Source: Gellertiella hungarica (GTDB lineage: Bacteria; Pseudomonadota; Alphaproteobacteria; Rhizobiales; Rhizobiaceae). Taken from it: 64,000 nt of DNA. The number at the start of each line of letters is the position of its first letter. Within the stretch, counting starts at the first letter, position 1. Made by a program: the position numbers and the translations under genes. The notes beneath the pieces were generated by a model. That model saw only the letters and a list, made by a program, of their open reading frames with translations. It ran no database searches and was not told the DNA's origin. This document shows, one piece after another, positions 29,868 to 38,015 of this stretch. The DNA lies in the NCBI RefSeq assembly GCF_014197145.1, contig NZ_JACIEZ010000002.1:434001-498000 (forward strand), in the 5' to 3' direction.

Positions 29868-32290
29868 TCAAGACCTATCGGAACCGCCTTCTCGGTGGCC
29901 TTGCCATGGCTGCCCTTCTCCTGCCGGCACCCGCCACGGCACGGGCGGAAGATTCCGTCGAGCTGTTGACCGGCAGCATCCGCGCGAGCCGCCTGTTGCC
30001 GCCGGAGCCTTCTGCCCCGTCCGGTGAACAGGGTGCTGCCGCGCTCGCCCAGCCGCTTCCGCCGGCCTTGCCATCTGCGTCGGAAAACGGCAGCGCTCCG
30101 GAGCCGGCTGAGGATGGTGAAACGGCTGCGAAGGCAAAGCCCGCAGCCCGGCCGGACGAGGTCGAACTGTCCGCCCTCTATTATTACGCGCGCGAGAAGC
30201 AGGATAAGCGGGTCACCGCAGAGACCGAGCGGCTGCGCCTCAAGTATCCGGGCTTCGAGCTGCCCGACGATCTCTACACCGCAGGCCTGCGCCAGCGCGT
30301 GGACGAGCAGCCGCTGTGGAAACTTTACGAAAAGGACGACTTCGCCGGCATAGACGCGGCGGTCGCACGGCTGAAGGAGCAGAACGCGGGCTGGGAGCCG
30401 TCGGAGGACTTCCGCCAGAAGCTCGAACGGCGCAAGCTCAGGGTCACGCTCACCCGCGCCCATGCCTCGAAGGACTGGGTCGGCGTGATTTCCGCGGCGG
30501 CCGGCATCAGCCTGCGGAAGGAAAAGGACGCAGACCTCCTGTGGATGCTGATCGATGCCTATCGCGAGGCGTCGATGCCGGATGCACTCCTCGACGTCTA
30601 TCGTGCGATGCTGTTCCGCGAGAAGGCTGACCGGTTGCCGGATCCCGTTCTCGTGACGACGCTGCAGAAAGCGACGCGAGACTTCGAGCCCGAGGAGGTG
30701 AGGAGCGCCATCGCCACCCTCTGGCCGAACCCGGCCCTCGTTCCGGCTCTCAAGCCGCTGCAGGACGATTTCATCCGCAGGGACGTGGCCGATTTCAACA
30801 ATCGCTCGGAGCGGCAGGAGCCGCTGGCGGAAAAGGACATCCAGCGCCTGCGCGACCTGGTCGCCGCCAGGGGGGAACTTGCCGATATGTCGCTGCTCGG
30901 CTGGTATTTCCTCAAGCTCAAGCAGCCGAAGGAGGCCGAGCCCTATTTCCAGCGGGCGCTGGAGAAAAAACCGACCCCCGAATTTGCCAAGGGCCTCTAT
31001 CTCAGTCTCGCCCAGCAGAAGCGGGACGAGGAAGCCTATGCGCTCGCCGCCGCGCATCTGAAGGAACTGACCGATGATCCGGAATTCCTGATGAATGCGC
31101 TGTCGCTGCGCTTTGCCAAGCCGGAGCTGGGAGCCATCGATCCCCGCACCGTCGAGGCCTATTCCACCACCATACTGAAGACGAAATCGGCGGACCATGC
31201 GGAGATCCTCGCCTGGTACGCCTACAACTCCATGCAGTATCCCGCCGCGGAAGCATGGTTCGTCCAGTCTTGGAACTGGGAGGAGGAGCCGAACCGCCTG
31301 AAGGGCATCGCTCTGACCTTCCTGCGCGAGGGCAAGAAAAAACAATTTGCAGCCCTCCGCGCCCGTTTCGGGGATCTTTATCCCGACATGTGGGCAGAAC
31401 TGCTCAGCCCCAGGCCGGTGCAGGCGCAGGCGCTCCAGCCTGTTGTCGTCACCCATCCGACGACGGGCCAGCCGGTCATAGTCTATCGCCAGCCGCCGGT
31501 CGTGCAGGCCGCAGGCGCCATCGACCAGCAGCTGGCCGTGCTGCCCGCGAGCTATCAGCCCGAGCCGATGCCGGTGGTCCAGCCGGCCGCGATGCCGGTC
31601 GTCCAGCCCGTGCCGCAGGCCGAGCCCATGGTGGTTTATGCCAGTGCGCCTGCCGTTCAGCCTGTCTATCAGCCGGTCGAGCCCGCGGCTGAACCCGCCG
31701 CCATGCCGGCAGCCCGTCCGGCGCGAATCGAAAAGGGGCCGCGTTCCGGCTATTTCGCTGCCTTCAAGGCGAAGCGCTATTCGGAGTGCCTTGCCGGCAT
31801 CAACGCCATGGGGCGCGTCCCGCCGGATGCGGAGCTGATCCGCGGCTGGTGCTATCTCGGCCTCAACCGCATTGCCGATGCCCGGCAATCCTTCGGGCTG
31901 GCCCTGCAGGGACAGGGACAGGTGCGTCACGATGCGGCCTATGGCTCGGCGCTTGCCGCGTTGCGGGCAAAGCTGACGGATGAGGCCGAGGCCGTGATCA
32001 CCGCCTATCCGCTGGAGGCATCGAAGGACCGGGAAGTGCGGGCGGAAATCTACTGGCAGAGGGCCCGCTCCGCCTTCGATCACAAGGACTTCCAGGGCAC
32101 GCTCGACGCGCTGAACGCGCGGATCGGCATCGTTCCGGAGCCCACGGACCTCTCCACCTTGCGCGCATGGGCCCATTACAAGCTGGGCAACCGGCAGGAA
32201 GCCAAGGCCATTTTCACGAAACTCAACCAGCGGCTCGCCGATCCCGAGATCATGAGGGGTCTGGCCGCCATGGACGAGGTGACAAGATGA
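29864..32290 (+). CDS. Cellulose-operon TPR protein (BcsK-like)
   Basis: 808-residue exported protein between bcsB and bcsN. Seen: a signal peptide (LLGGLAMAALLLPAPATARA), a Pro/Ala-rich linker, many helical TPR-like repeats (for example AEPYFQRALEKKPTPEFAKGLY), a second Pro/Val/Gln-rich low-complexity stretch near residues 520-620 (repeated PVVQP), and more TPRs to the end. It lacks the beta-barrel of BcsC. A TPR protein called BcsK is described for Agrobacterium-type operons, which I think this is, possibly a periplasmic scaffold. Starts on the bcsB stop (ATGA). Confidence 0.75.
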   Translation: MIKTYRNRLLGGLAMAALLLPAPATARAEDSVELLTGSIRASRLLPPEPSAPSGEQGAAALAQPLPPALPSASENGSAPEPAEDGETAAKAKPAARPDEVELSALYYYAREKQDKRVTAETERLRLKYPGFELPDDLYTAGLRQRVDEQPLWKLYEKDDFAGIDAAVARLKEQNAGWEPSEDFRQKLERRKLRVTLTRAHASKDWVGVISAAAGISLRKEKDADLLWMLIDAYREASMPDALLDVYRAMLFREKADRLPDPVLVTTLQKATRDFEPEEVRSAIATLWPNPALVPALKPLQDDFIRRDVADFNNRSERQEPLAEKDIQRLRDLVAARGELADMSLLGWYFLKLKQPKEAEPYFQRALEKKPTPEFAKGLYLSLAQQKRDEEAYALAAAHLKELTDDPEFLMNALSLRFAKPELGAIDPRTVEAYSTTILKTKSADHAEILAWYAYNSMQYPAAEAWFVQSWNWEEEPNRLKGIALTFLREGKKKQFAALRARFGDLYPDMWAELLSPRPVQAQALQPVVVTHPTTGQPVIVYRQPPVVQAAGAIDQQLAVLPASYQPEPMPVVQPAAMPVVQPVPQAEPMVVYASAPAVQPVYQPVEPAAEPAAMPAARPARIEKGPRSGYFAAFKAKRYSECLAGINAMGRVPPDAELIRGWCYLGLNRIADARQSFGLALQGQGQVRHDAAYGSALAALRAKLTDEAEAVITAYPLEASKDREVRAEIYWQRARSAFDHKDFQGTLDALNARIGIVPEPTDLSTLRAWAHYKLGNRQEAKAIFTKLNQRLADPEIMRGLAAMDEVTR

Positions 32291-33294
32291 ACAGGACCAT
32301 CATCATTCTCGGCGTCATCCCGGTATTTCTCGCCGGATGCAACGCAACCGTTCCCGATCCCTTTCTCACGGCATCCACGCGGCCGGATGCGCCGACGATT
32401 GCAAGCGAAGTCGCCCCGCAATTTGCCGTCGCGGCCCTGCCGGTCACGGCAGGCGGCATCCGGACCGTGCGCCAGACGGCGCGCAAGGATTACCTGCAGC
32501 AGCAGATCGTCTACGGAAATCCGGATCATGGCTTCGGGGAGAATGCGATCACCGTGGAGGTAGGGCGCCCCGATCTCGATGCCGCCTACCTCAACCCGCC
32601 TTCGCGACGCCAGATCGTTGCGGAGATGCGTGCGGCGCTGCCCGGCGTGCCGATGCAGATACGCTCCGCCTACGGGGAGAACCAGCAAGGACCCTTCGGC
32701 TATGCCACGGGTCCCTACCGGACCGCCGGCAGCTGCCTCTACGGGTGGCAGCATGTCCGGCCGCAGACCGGCAATCCGCTCTCTGCCATGGCCGCGGGTC
32801 GGCATGCCTATCGCCTGCAGGTTCGGGTGCGCTTCTGCCACCCTTCGCTTCCGGAGGGCCGCATAGGAACGATGATGGATGGCCTGAGGGTCAAGACCGT
32901 TTCGGCCGATACGCTCTCCATGCTCGAATTTGCCAGCGGAAGCGGGGAGGTCGCGTCTGTCCCGCCGCTTGCTGCACCCGCCGAGACGCCGGAAAGGGCC
33001 GCACCCGTCCGTCGCCGATCGGCAGCACCTGTGGAGGCCTATCGTCCGGCGGACCTCGGAGACGTGGTTTTGCCCATCACGAGGCGCCAGCCGCCCGCGG
33101 GCAGTCTCTATGTGCAGGGCGCAGGCCCGACGACGATACGCCATGCGGCCCGTATTCCTCTGCCGGCAACGGGGGCTCCCGCCGCCGCGCCGGTCGGGCT
33201 TCCCGCCGTCGATGCCACCACGACGGCATCCGGCAGCCGGACGCCGGCAGCCGTTGCCATTCCGCTGCCGCAGAGCACGCTCGGAAGCCGATAG
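32287..33294 (+). CDS. bcsN: Cellulose biosynthesis lipoprotein, BcsN-like
   Basis: 335 residues with a lipoprotein signal ending LAGC (Cys 18), so probably anchored in the outer membrane. The body has a globular domain (about residues 60-210) with two cysteines (SCLYGWQHVRP and VRFCHPSLP), then a Pro/Ala-rich tail. BcsN is a Rhizobiales-specific member of bcs operons with unknown biochemical role; operon position and lipobox support the name. Its ATG overlaps the previous stop. No endoglucanase gene (bcsZ) follows. Confidence 0.72.
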   Translation: MNRTIIILGVIPVFLAGCNATVPDPFLTASTRPDAPTIASEVAPQFAVAALPVTAGGIRTVRQTARKDYLQQQIVYGNPDHGFGENAITVEVGRPDLDAAYLNPPSRRQIVAEMRAALPGVPMQIRSAYGENQQGPFGYATGPYRTAGSCLYGWQHVRPQTGNPLSAMAAGRHAYRLQVRVRFCHPSLPEGRIGTMMDGLRVKTVSADTLSMLEFASGSGEVASVPPLAAPAETPERAAPVRRRSAAPVEAYRPADLGDVVLPITRRQPPAGSLYVQGAGPTTIRHAARIPLPATGAPAAAPVGLPAVDATTTASGSRTPAAVAIPLPQSTLGSR

Positions 33295-33304
33295 CGGCGG
33301 CGGC

Positions 33305-34186
33305 TCAGAGAAAGATCTGCCGTTCGCTCCGCACCAGTTCGTGCACGAAATCCGCGACCGTCCGCACCCGGACGAGATCGCGGGCGCTCTCGTGATAGAT
33401 CGTCCAGTAGGCCCGGCTGATGCTGATCTCCGGCAGGATTCGGACGAGTTCCGGATACTGGCGGGCAATGTAATTGTGCAGGATGCCGATCCCGGCACCG
33501 GACCGCACCGCCTCGGTCTGCCCGATGGCCGAAGATATCTCGAAGCCCGCATCCCAGTTGCGCATGATCTCTCCCGTGTAGTTGAGCGAGGGAGAGTAGA
33601 TGAGGTCTTCAACGTAGCCGATGCGCCTGTGCTCCTTCAGCGAGTCCACGTTTTCGGGGAGGGGATGGTCGCGAAGGTAGTCGCGCGCGGCATAGAGACC
33701 GAGCGTGTAGTCCGTCAGCCGGGCGGAAACGAGACGGCCCTGCTCCGGCCTTTCGATGGTGATGGCGATATCGGCTTCCCGCTGCGAGAGCGAGAAAGAG
33801 CGGGGCACGGGCACCAGCTGGATCTTCAGCTCCGGATAGCGTGCGGTGAGCTGGCCGAGGCGCGGTGCCAGGAAATAGACGCCGAAACCGTCCGGCGCCC
33901 CGATCCGCACGGTGCCCGCAAGGGCGCTGTCTACACGGCCCACCTTGGCCTGTGCCGCCAGCATCTCCGTTTCCATCCGCTCGGCGGCGCGCAGGAAGAT
34001 CTCGCCTTCCGCCGTCAGCTCGCAGCCATTCGTGCGGCGGATGAGGAGCCGCGTCTCGAGATCCTCCTCGAGCGCGGTGACCCGGCGGGAAAGCGTCGCA
34101 TGGTTCACGCCGAGCCGTCGGGCTGCCGCGAGAAACTGGCCGGTTCGCGCGACCGCCAGGAACATCCGTACATCATCCCAGTTCAT
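33305..34186 (-). CDS. LysR-family transcriptional regulator
   Basis: 293 residues: N-terminal winged HTH (FLAVARTGQFLAAARRLGVN and HATLSRRVTALEEDL) and a LysR effector domain starting near residue 85 (GTVRIGAPDGFGVYFLAPRL). The ATG at 34186 gives the standard MNWDDVRMFL start; the longer GTG frame is less likely. Divergent from mmsA across 179 bp, so it probably controls mmsA and its own gene, with a valine/inositol breakdown product as plausible effector. That link is inference. Confidence 0.88.
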   Translation of the reverse strand: MNWDDVRMFLAVARTGQFLAAARRLGVNHATLSRRVTALEEDLETRLLIRRTNGCELTAEGEIFLRAAERMETEMLAAQAKVGRVDSALAGTVRIGAPDGFGVYFLAPRLGQLTARYPELKIQLVPVPRSFSLSQREADIAITIERPEQGRLVSARLTDYTLGLYAARDYLRDHPLPENVDSLKEHRRIGYVEDLIYSPSLNYTGEIMRNWDAGFEISSAIGQTEAVRSGAGIGILHNYIARQYPELVRILPEISISRAYWTIYHESARDLVRVRTVADFVHELVRSERQIFL

Positions 34187-34365
34187 GAGAGGCTCTTTCG
34201 AAATCTGCACAACGGATGCTTACTTCAGGCGATTGATTTGTGCAAATTCAAGTGCGATCCTTCCGGTCGAGGGTCGGGAGGACATGGGCCACCCGAACGG
34301 ATTTCATCCGCCGCCCTGGCTACAGGCGATGGCGGCATCAGCGAACACAAGACAGGGAGACAGCC

Positions 34366-35862
34366 ATGTATCACGTGGGTCATTTCATCGGCGGCAAGCA
34401 TGTCGCCGGCAACAGCGGCCGCACCGCCAACATCTTCAACCCCGCGACCGGCGAAGTGCAGGGCACCGTTGCTCTTGCCAGCGTCGAGGAACTGCGCGCA
34501 GCCGTGGAGAACGCGAAGTCCGTTCAGGCCGGCTGGGCAGCGACCAACCCGCAGCGCCGCGCCCGCGTGTTCTTCAAGTTCGTCGAACTGCTGAACAAGA
34601 ACATGAACGAGCTCGCCGAGATGCTCTCCCGCGAGCACGGCAAGACCATCGAAGACGCCAAGGGCGACGTGATCCGCGGCCTCGAAGTCTGCGAGTTCGT
34701 CTGCGGCATCCCGCACCTCCAGAAGGGTGAATTCACCGAAGGCGCCGGCCCTGCCATCGACATGTATTCCATGCGCCAGCCCGTCGGCATCGGCGCCGGC
34801 ATCACGCCGTTCAACTTCCCGGGCATGATCCCGATGTGGATGTTCGCGCCCGCCATTGCCTGCGGCAACGCCTTCATCCTGAAGCCGTCCGAGCGCGATC
34901 CGTCCCTGCCGATCCGCCTTGCCGAACTGATGATCGAAGCCGGCCTTCCTGCCGGTGTTCTGAACGTGGTCAACGGTGACAAGGCCGCCGTGGATGCCAT
35001 CCTCACCGATCCCGATATCGGTGCCGTCTCCTTCGTCGGTTCCACGCCGATCGCCCGCTACGTCTATGGCACCGCTGCCATGAACGGCAAGCGCGCCCAG
35101 TGCTTCGGCGGCGCGAAGAACCACATGATCATCATGCCCGACGCCGACCTCGACCAGGCCGTGAACGCACTCGTCGGTGCCGGCTACGGCTCCGCCGGCG
35201 AACGCTGCATGGCGATTTCGGTCGCCGTGCCGGTGGGCCAGGAAACCGCCGACCGCCTGATCGAAAAGCTCGCCCCCAAGGTCGAGGAGCTCCGCATCGG
35301 TCCGTATACTGACGAAAAGGCAGAGATGGGCCCGCTCGTTACCAAGGAAGCCCAGGCCCGCGTCATGGGTCTGATCAACCGCGGCGTCGAAGAAGGTGCA
35401 AAGCTGGTCGTCGACGGCCGCGACTTCAAGCTCCAGGGCTATGAGAACGGCTATTTCGTCGGCGGCTGCCTGTTCGACAACGTCACGCCCGAGATGGACA
35501 TCTACAAGACCGAAATCTTCGGGCCGGTTCTCTCCGTCGTCCGCGCCAACACCTATGAGGAAGCCATCCAGCTGCCCATCAAGCACGAATACGGCAATGG
35601 TGTCGCGATCTTTACCCGTGACGGCGATGCCGCCCGCGATTTCGCCTCGCGTGTCAACATCGGCATGATCGGCATCAACGTACCGATCCCGGTTCCGCTG
35701 GCCTATCACTCCTTCGGCGGCTGGAAGGCCTCTTCCTTCGGCGACCTCAACCAGCACGGTACGGACTCGATCAAGTTCTGGACCAAGACCAAGACGATCA
35801 CCGCCCGCTGGCCGTCCGGCATCAAGGACGGTGCCGAATTCGTCATTCCGACGATGAAGTAA
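34366..35862 (+). CDS. mmsA: CoA-acylating methylmalonate-semialdehyde dehydrogenase
   Basis: Converts methylmalonate or malonate semialdehyde plus CoA and NAD+ to propionyl- or acetyl-CoA, in valine and myo-inositol breakdown. 498 residues, full length. Seen: NAD-site GVTPFNFPGMIP-like block GITPFNFPGMIPMWMF, VSFVGSTPIARYVY, AQCFGGAKNHMIIMPD, and the catalytic cysteine in GSAGERCMAISV. ATG 34366 follows GGGAGA; the longer frame lacks family similarity. Its codons avoid rare choices, suggesting strong expression. A long terminator hairpin follows. Confidence 0.95.
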   Translation: MYHVGHFIGGKHVAGNSGRTANIFNPATGEVQGTVALASVEELRAAVENAKSVQAGWAATNPQRRARVFFKFVELLNKNMNELAEMLSREHGKTIEDAKGDVIRGLEVCEFVCGIPHLQKGEFTEGAGPAIDMYSMRQPVGIGAGITPFNFPGMIPMWMFAPAIACGNAFILKPSERDPSLPIRLAELMIEAGLPAGVLNVVNGDKAAVDAILTDPDIGAVSFVGSTPIARYVYGTAAMNGKRAQCFGGAKNHMIIMPDADLDQAVNALVGAGYGSAGERCMAISVAVPVGQETADRLIEKLAPKVEELRIGPYTDEKAEMGPLVTKEAQARVMGLINRGVEEGAKLVVDGRDFKLQGYENGYFVGGCLFDNVTPEMDIYKTEIFGPVLSVVRANTYEEAIQLPIKHEYGNGVAIFTRDGDAARDFASRVNIGMIGINVPIPVPLAYHSFGGWKASSFGDLNQHGTDSIKFWTKTKTITARWPSGIKDGAEFVIPTMK

Positions 35863-35884
35863 GCCTTGCGCTAGAGCACGGTTC

Positions 35885-35917
35885 GAAAGGCCTCCGGAGA
35901 CGGGGGCCTTTCTTTTT
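35885..35917 (+). terminator. Terminator of mmsA
   Basis: A 12-bp stem with one G-T pair (35885-35896 with 35901-35912), a GAGA loop, then TTTTT. Confidence 0.9.
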
Positions 35918-35987
35918 GCATAAGAAAAATCTTGCTGACAAAAATCTAAAACAATAGGCTGGTTGCGTTCGGTTGCACAAAGCAGAC

Positions 35988-36035
35988 GCGCCTTCTGGAC
36001 CACGAAGGCGCATCAGGGACGACGGGCTCCCCTGA
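35988..36035. other. Two consecutive hairpins in the mmsA-fbpA gap
   Basis: GCGCCTT 35988-35994 pairs with AAGGCGC 36005-36011, and TCAGGG 36013-36018 with CCCTGA 36030-36035. No T-run follows either. They could be the 5' part of a structured RNA or leader to the small ORF at 36076. The strand is undecided. Confidence 0.4.
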
Positions 36036-36075
36036 CGCCGGCATGCGCCTTGCTCTCGAACGTGGAGGTTTTGCG

Positions 36076-36171
36076 ATGTGGCAGTTGCCAATAAGCATTA
36101 CGCTTACGCTAAAGAAAACCCGGACGGAGTGGTCACTCACCGTCCGGATCGTTTTCTTAGTCGCTGAATAA
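36076..36171 (+). CDS. Possible 31-residue small protein
   Basis: ATG at 36076 with GTGGAGG 9 nt upstream, a very good ribosome site. The product begins MWQLPISITLTLKKTR and ends with a hydrophobic VRIVFLVAE. The second half of the frame runs through a long inverted repeat, so the frame may be fortuitous. No family recognised. Confidence 0.35.
   Translation: MWQLPISITLTLKKTRTEWSLTVRIVFLVAE
36112..36158. terminator. Large bidirectional hairpin
   Basis: An 8-bp perfect inner stem (36120-36127 with 36140-36147) and an 8-bp perfect outer stem (36112-36119 with 36151-36158), with a 3-nt bulge. The outer arm is GTTTTCTT on one side and AAGAAAAC on the other, giving a T-rich 3' arm on either strand. 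It could end minus-strand read-through from fbpA or a short plus-strand RNA. Confidence 0.55.
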
Positions 36172-36202
36172 AAGGAAGGGCGAGGCGGCAACCTCGCCCT
36201 TC
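36171..36202 (-). terminator. Terminator of fbpA
   Basis: An 11-bp perfect stem (36175-36185 with 36192-36202), 6-nt loop; on the minus strand it is followed by CTTTTATTC. It lies 43 bp after the fbpA stop. Confidence 0.8.
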
Positions 36203-36245
36203 ACTCCACCCTATACCAGAATTCGCTTATGCACTCAAGGCTCGA

Positions 36246-37286
36246 TTATTCGCTCGGGCCGTCGTTGAAGCCGACCTTGTCGACCAGCTCGGACGCTTCC
36301 TTGCGATGGGCCGAAATCTCGGCGAGCGGCAGCGGGTCCGGCTTGATCGGGCCGAAGGACTTGACGATCTCGGAGGGCTCGGCCCCCGGGGCGACCGGAT
36401 ATTCGAAGACCTGTTCCGCATAGATCTTCTGTGCTTCCGGCGACGCGAGGAATTCCATCAGCCGGATGCCGTTCTCCTTGTTCGGAGCGTTCTTGGCGAG
36501 AGACACGCCGGAGATGTTCACGTGCGTGCCGCGATCCTTGGCGTTCGGGAACAGCACCTTGATGGCGCCGGCCCATTCCTTCTGTTCCGGCTCCTTCTCG
36601 TTGGTCATCATCAGGCCGACATAATAACTGTTGCCGAGCGCGATGTCGCATTCCCCGGAGAAGATCGCCTTGGCCTGGCTGCGGTCGCTGCCGTCGGGCT
36701 TGCGGGTAAGGTTGTTCTTGACGCCGGTCAGCCACTTTTCAGTATACTCGGCCCCGTGATGGGCAATCATCGAGGCAAAAAGGCCGATATTGTAGGAATG
36801 CTGGCCATCGCGGGTGCAGATGCGCCCCTTCCACTTCGGGTCGGAAAGCTCTTCGTAGGTGATCTCGTTTTCCGGAACACGATCCCTGGAGGCATAGACG
36901 ACGCGGCCGCGGGTGGTCAGGCCGAACCAGTTGCCCTTGGGGTCGCGATACTGGGCCGGGATGTGGTCGTTGATCTTGGCATCGTCCACTGGCTGGGTGA
37001 CACCCGCCTCGACGGCCTCCGTCAGACGGCTGATGTCGACGGTCAGAATGACGTCGGCAGGAGAGTTGGCGCCTTCCGCCTGGATGCGCTCCACGAGACC
37101 CTTGTCCAGGAACAGCACGTTCGTCTCGATCCCTGTTTCCTTGGTGAAGGCATCGAGTAGCGGCTGGATCAGCTCCGGCTGACGGTAGGAGTAGATGTTC
37201 ACCTCGCCATCCGCGAGCGCGGGCAGTGCGTGAGACGTGGCGGCCGCCAGCGTCAGGGCTGCGACAACGGGACGATTCCAGGGCAT
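36246..37286 (-). CDS. fbpA: Ferric iron ABC transporter substrate-binding protein
   Basis: Periplasmic Fe(III)-binding protein of the FbpA/AfuA/IdiA family, 346 residues. Seen: a signal peptide (VVAALTLAAATSHALPALA), the family start GEVNIYSYRQPELIQPLLD, and tyrosine-containing iron-site blocks such as IALGNSYYVGLMM and DGQHSYNIG. ATG 37286 is preceded by GAGGAG 7 nt upstream; a longer frame to 37325 would cover the operator. Divergent from rirA with an iron operator 24 bp before its start, so it should be repressed by RirA in iron excess. A permease of matching type lies at 18.6 kb. Confidence 0.92.
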   Translation of the reverse strand: MPWNRPVVAALTLAAATSHALPALADGEVNIYSYRQPELIQPLLDAFTKETGIETNVLFLDKGLVERIQAEGANSPADVILTVDISRLTEAVEAGVTQPVDDAKINDHIPAQYRDPKGNWFGLTTRGRVVYASRDRVPENEITYEELSDPKWKGRICTRDGQHSYNIGLFASMIAHHGAEYTEKWLTGVKNNLTRKPDGSDRSQAKAIFSGECDIALGNSYYVGLMMTNEKEPEQKEWAGAIKVLFPNAKDRGTHVNISGVSLAKNAPNKENGIRLMEFLASPEAQKIYAEQVFEYPVAPGAEPSEIVKSFGPIKPDPLPLAEISAHRKEASELVDKVGFNDGPSE

Positions 37287-37309
37287 GGCATTCTCCTCTG
37301 CAAAAATCT

Positions 37310-37324
37310 TGATTGGCAAAATCA
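37310..37324. promoter_or_regulatory. Iron-responsive operator (IRO) before fbpA
   Basis: TGATTGGCAAAATCA matches TGA-N9-TCA exactly, 24 bp upstream of the fbpA ATG. This is the reported RirA operator consensus. Confidence 0.78.
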
Positions 37325-37373
37325 TATTTAAAAGGGCCCTGTCAACCGGTCCGGACCGCTTGTGATGAAAATA

Positions 37374-37388
37374 TGATTGGTTTAATCA
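37374..37388. promoter_or_regulatory. Iron-responsive operator (IRO) before rirA
   Basis: TGATTGGTTTAATCA, a second exact TGA-N9-TCA, 74 bp before the rirA ATG and 50 bp from the first site. It shares TGATTGG with it. Suggests autoregulation of rirA. Confidence 0.75.
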
Positions 37389-37462
37389 TGTATTTTGGAA
37401 TTGTTCCAAACTGCTGCGTTCCTATATAAGGGGCTCTCGCAGAAACGACGAAGGAGCGCCCC

Positions 37463-37924
37463 ATGCGGCTGACCAAACAGACCAACTATGCCATCCGCAT
37501 GTTGATGTATTGCGCCGCGAACGAAGGGCACCTCAGCCGCATTCCGGAAATCGCGAAGGCCTATGGCGTGTCCGAGCTGTTTCTTTTCAAGATCCTCCAG
37601 CCGCTCAACAAGGCAGGAATCGTGGATACGGTCCGCGGGCGCAACGGCGGTGTGAAACTCGGGCGGCCCGCCAACGAGATCACGCTTTTCGATGTGGTGA
37701 GGGTAACCGAAGACAGCTTCGCCATGGCGGAATGCTTCGAGAACGGAGCCGTGGACTGTCCGCTGGTGGACAGCTGCGGACTGAACTCCGTTCTCAGCAA
37801 GGCGCTGAAGGCCTTCTTCGACGTGCTCGCGCAATACACCATCGATGACATCGTCAAGGCGCGCCCGCAGATCAATTTCCTCCTGGGCATTCCCGGCCTC
37901 GACGTCGGGCAGCCGGCCGCCTGA
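37463..37924 (+). CDS. rirA: Rrf2-family iron regulator RirA
   Basis: Iron-sulfur repressor of iron-uptake genes in rhizobia, 153 residues. Seen: the Rrf2 winged HTH (MRLTKQTNYAIRMLMYCAAN, then SELFLFKILQPLNKAG and VRGRNGGVKLGRPANEI) and the three cluster cysteines at residues 91, 99 and 105 in ECFENGAVDCPLVDSC. In this family the cluster senses iron, and the holo form binds IRO boxes. GAAGGAG precedes the ATG. Two such boxes lie between it and fbpA. Confidence 0.95.
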   Translation: MRLTKQTNYAIRMLMYCAANEGHLSRIPEIAKAYGVSELFLFKILQPLNKAGIVDTVRGRNGGVKLGRPANEITLFDVVRVTEDSFAMAECFENGAVDCPLVDSCGLNSVLSKALKAFFDVLAQYTIDDIVKARPQINFLLGIPGLDVGQPAA

Positions 37925-38015
37925 TGCCGGACGGCAATTTGGACTAGTCCATAACAGTTATTTATTATCCCTTGTTGCTGTCCATAATCTGCGGCGAGAC
38001 AACAGGGTGACTCGC

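Noticed and set aside
29831-32176. Minus-strand frame of 781 codons opposite the cellulose TPR gene
   Set aside because: Shadow frame; the plus-strand gene has a signal peptide, overlapping operon starts and TPR pattern.
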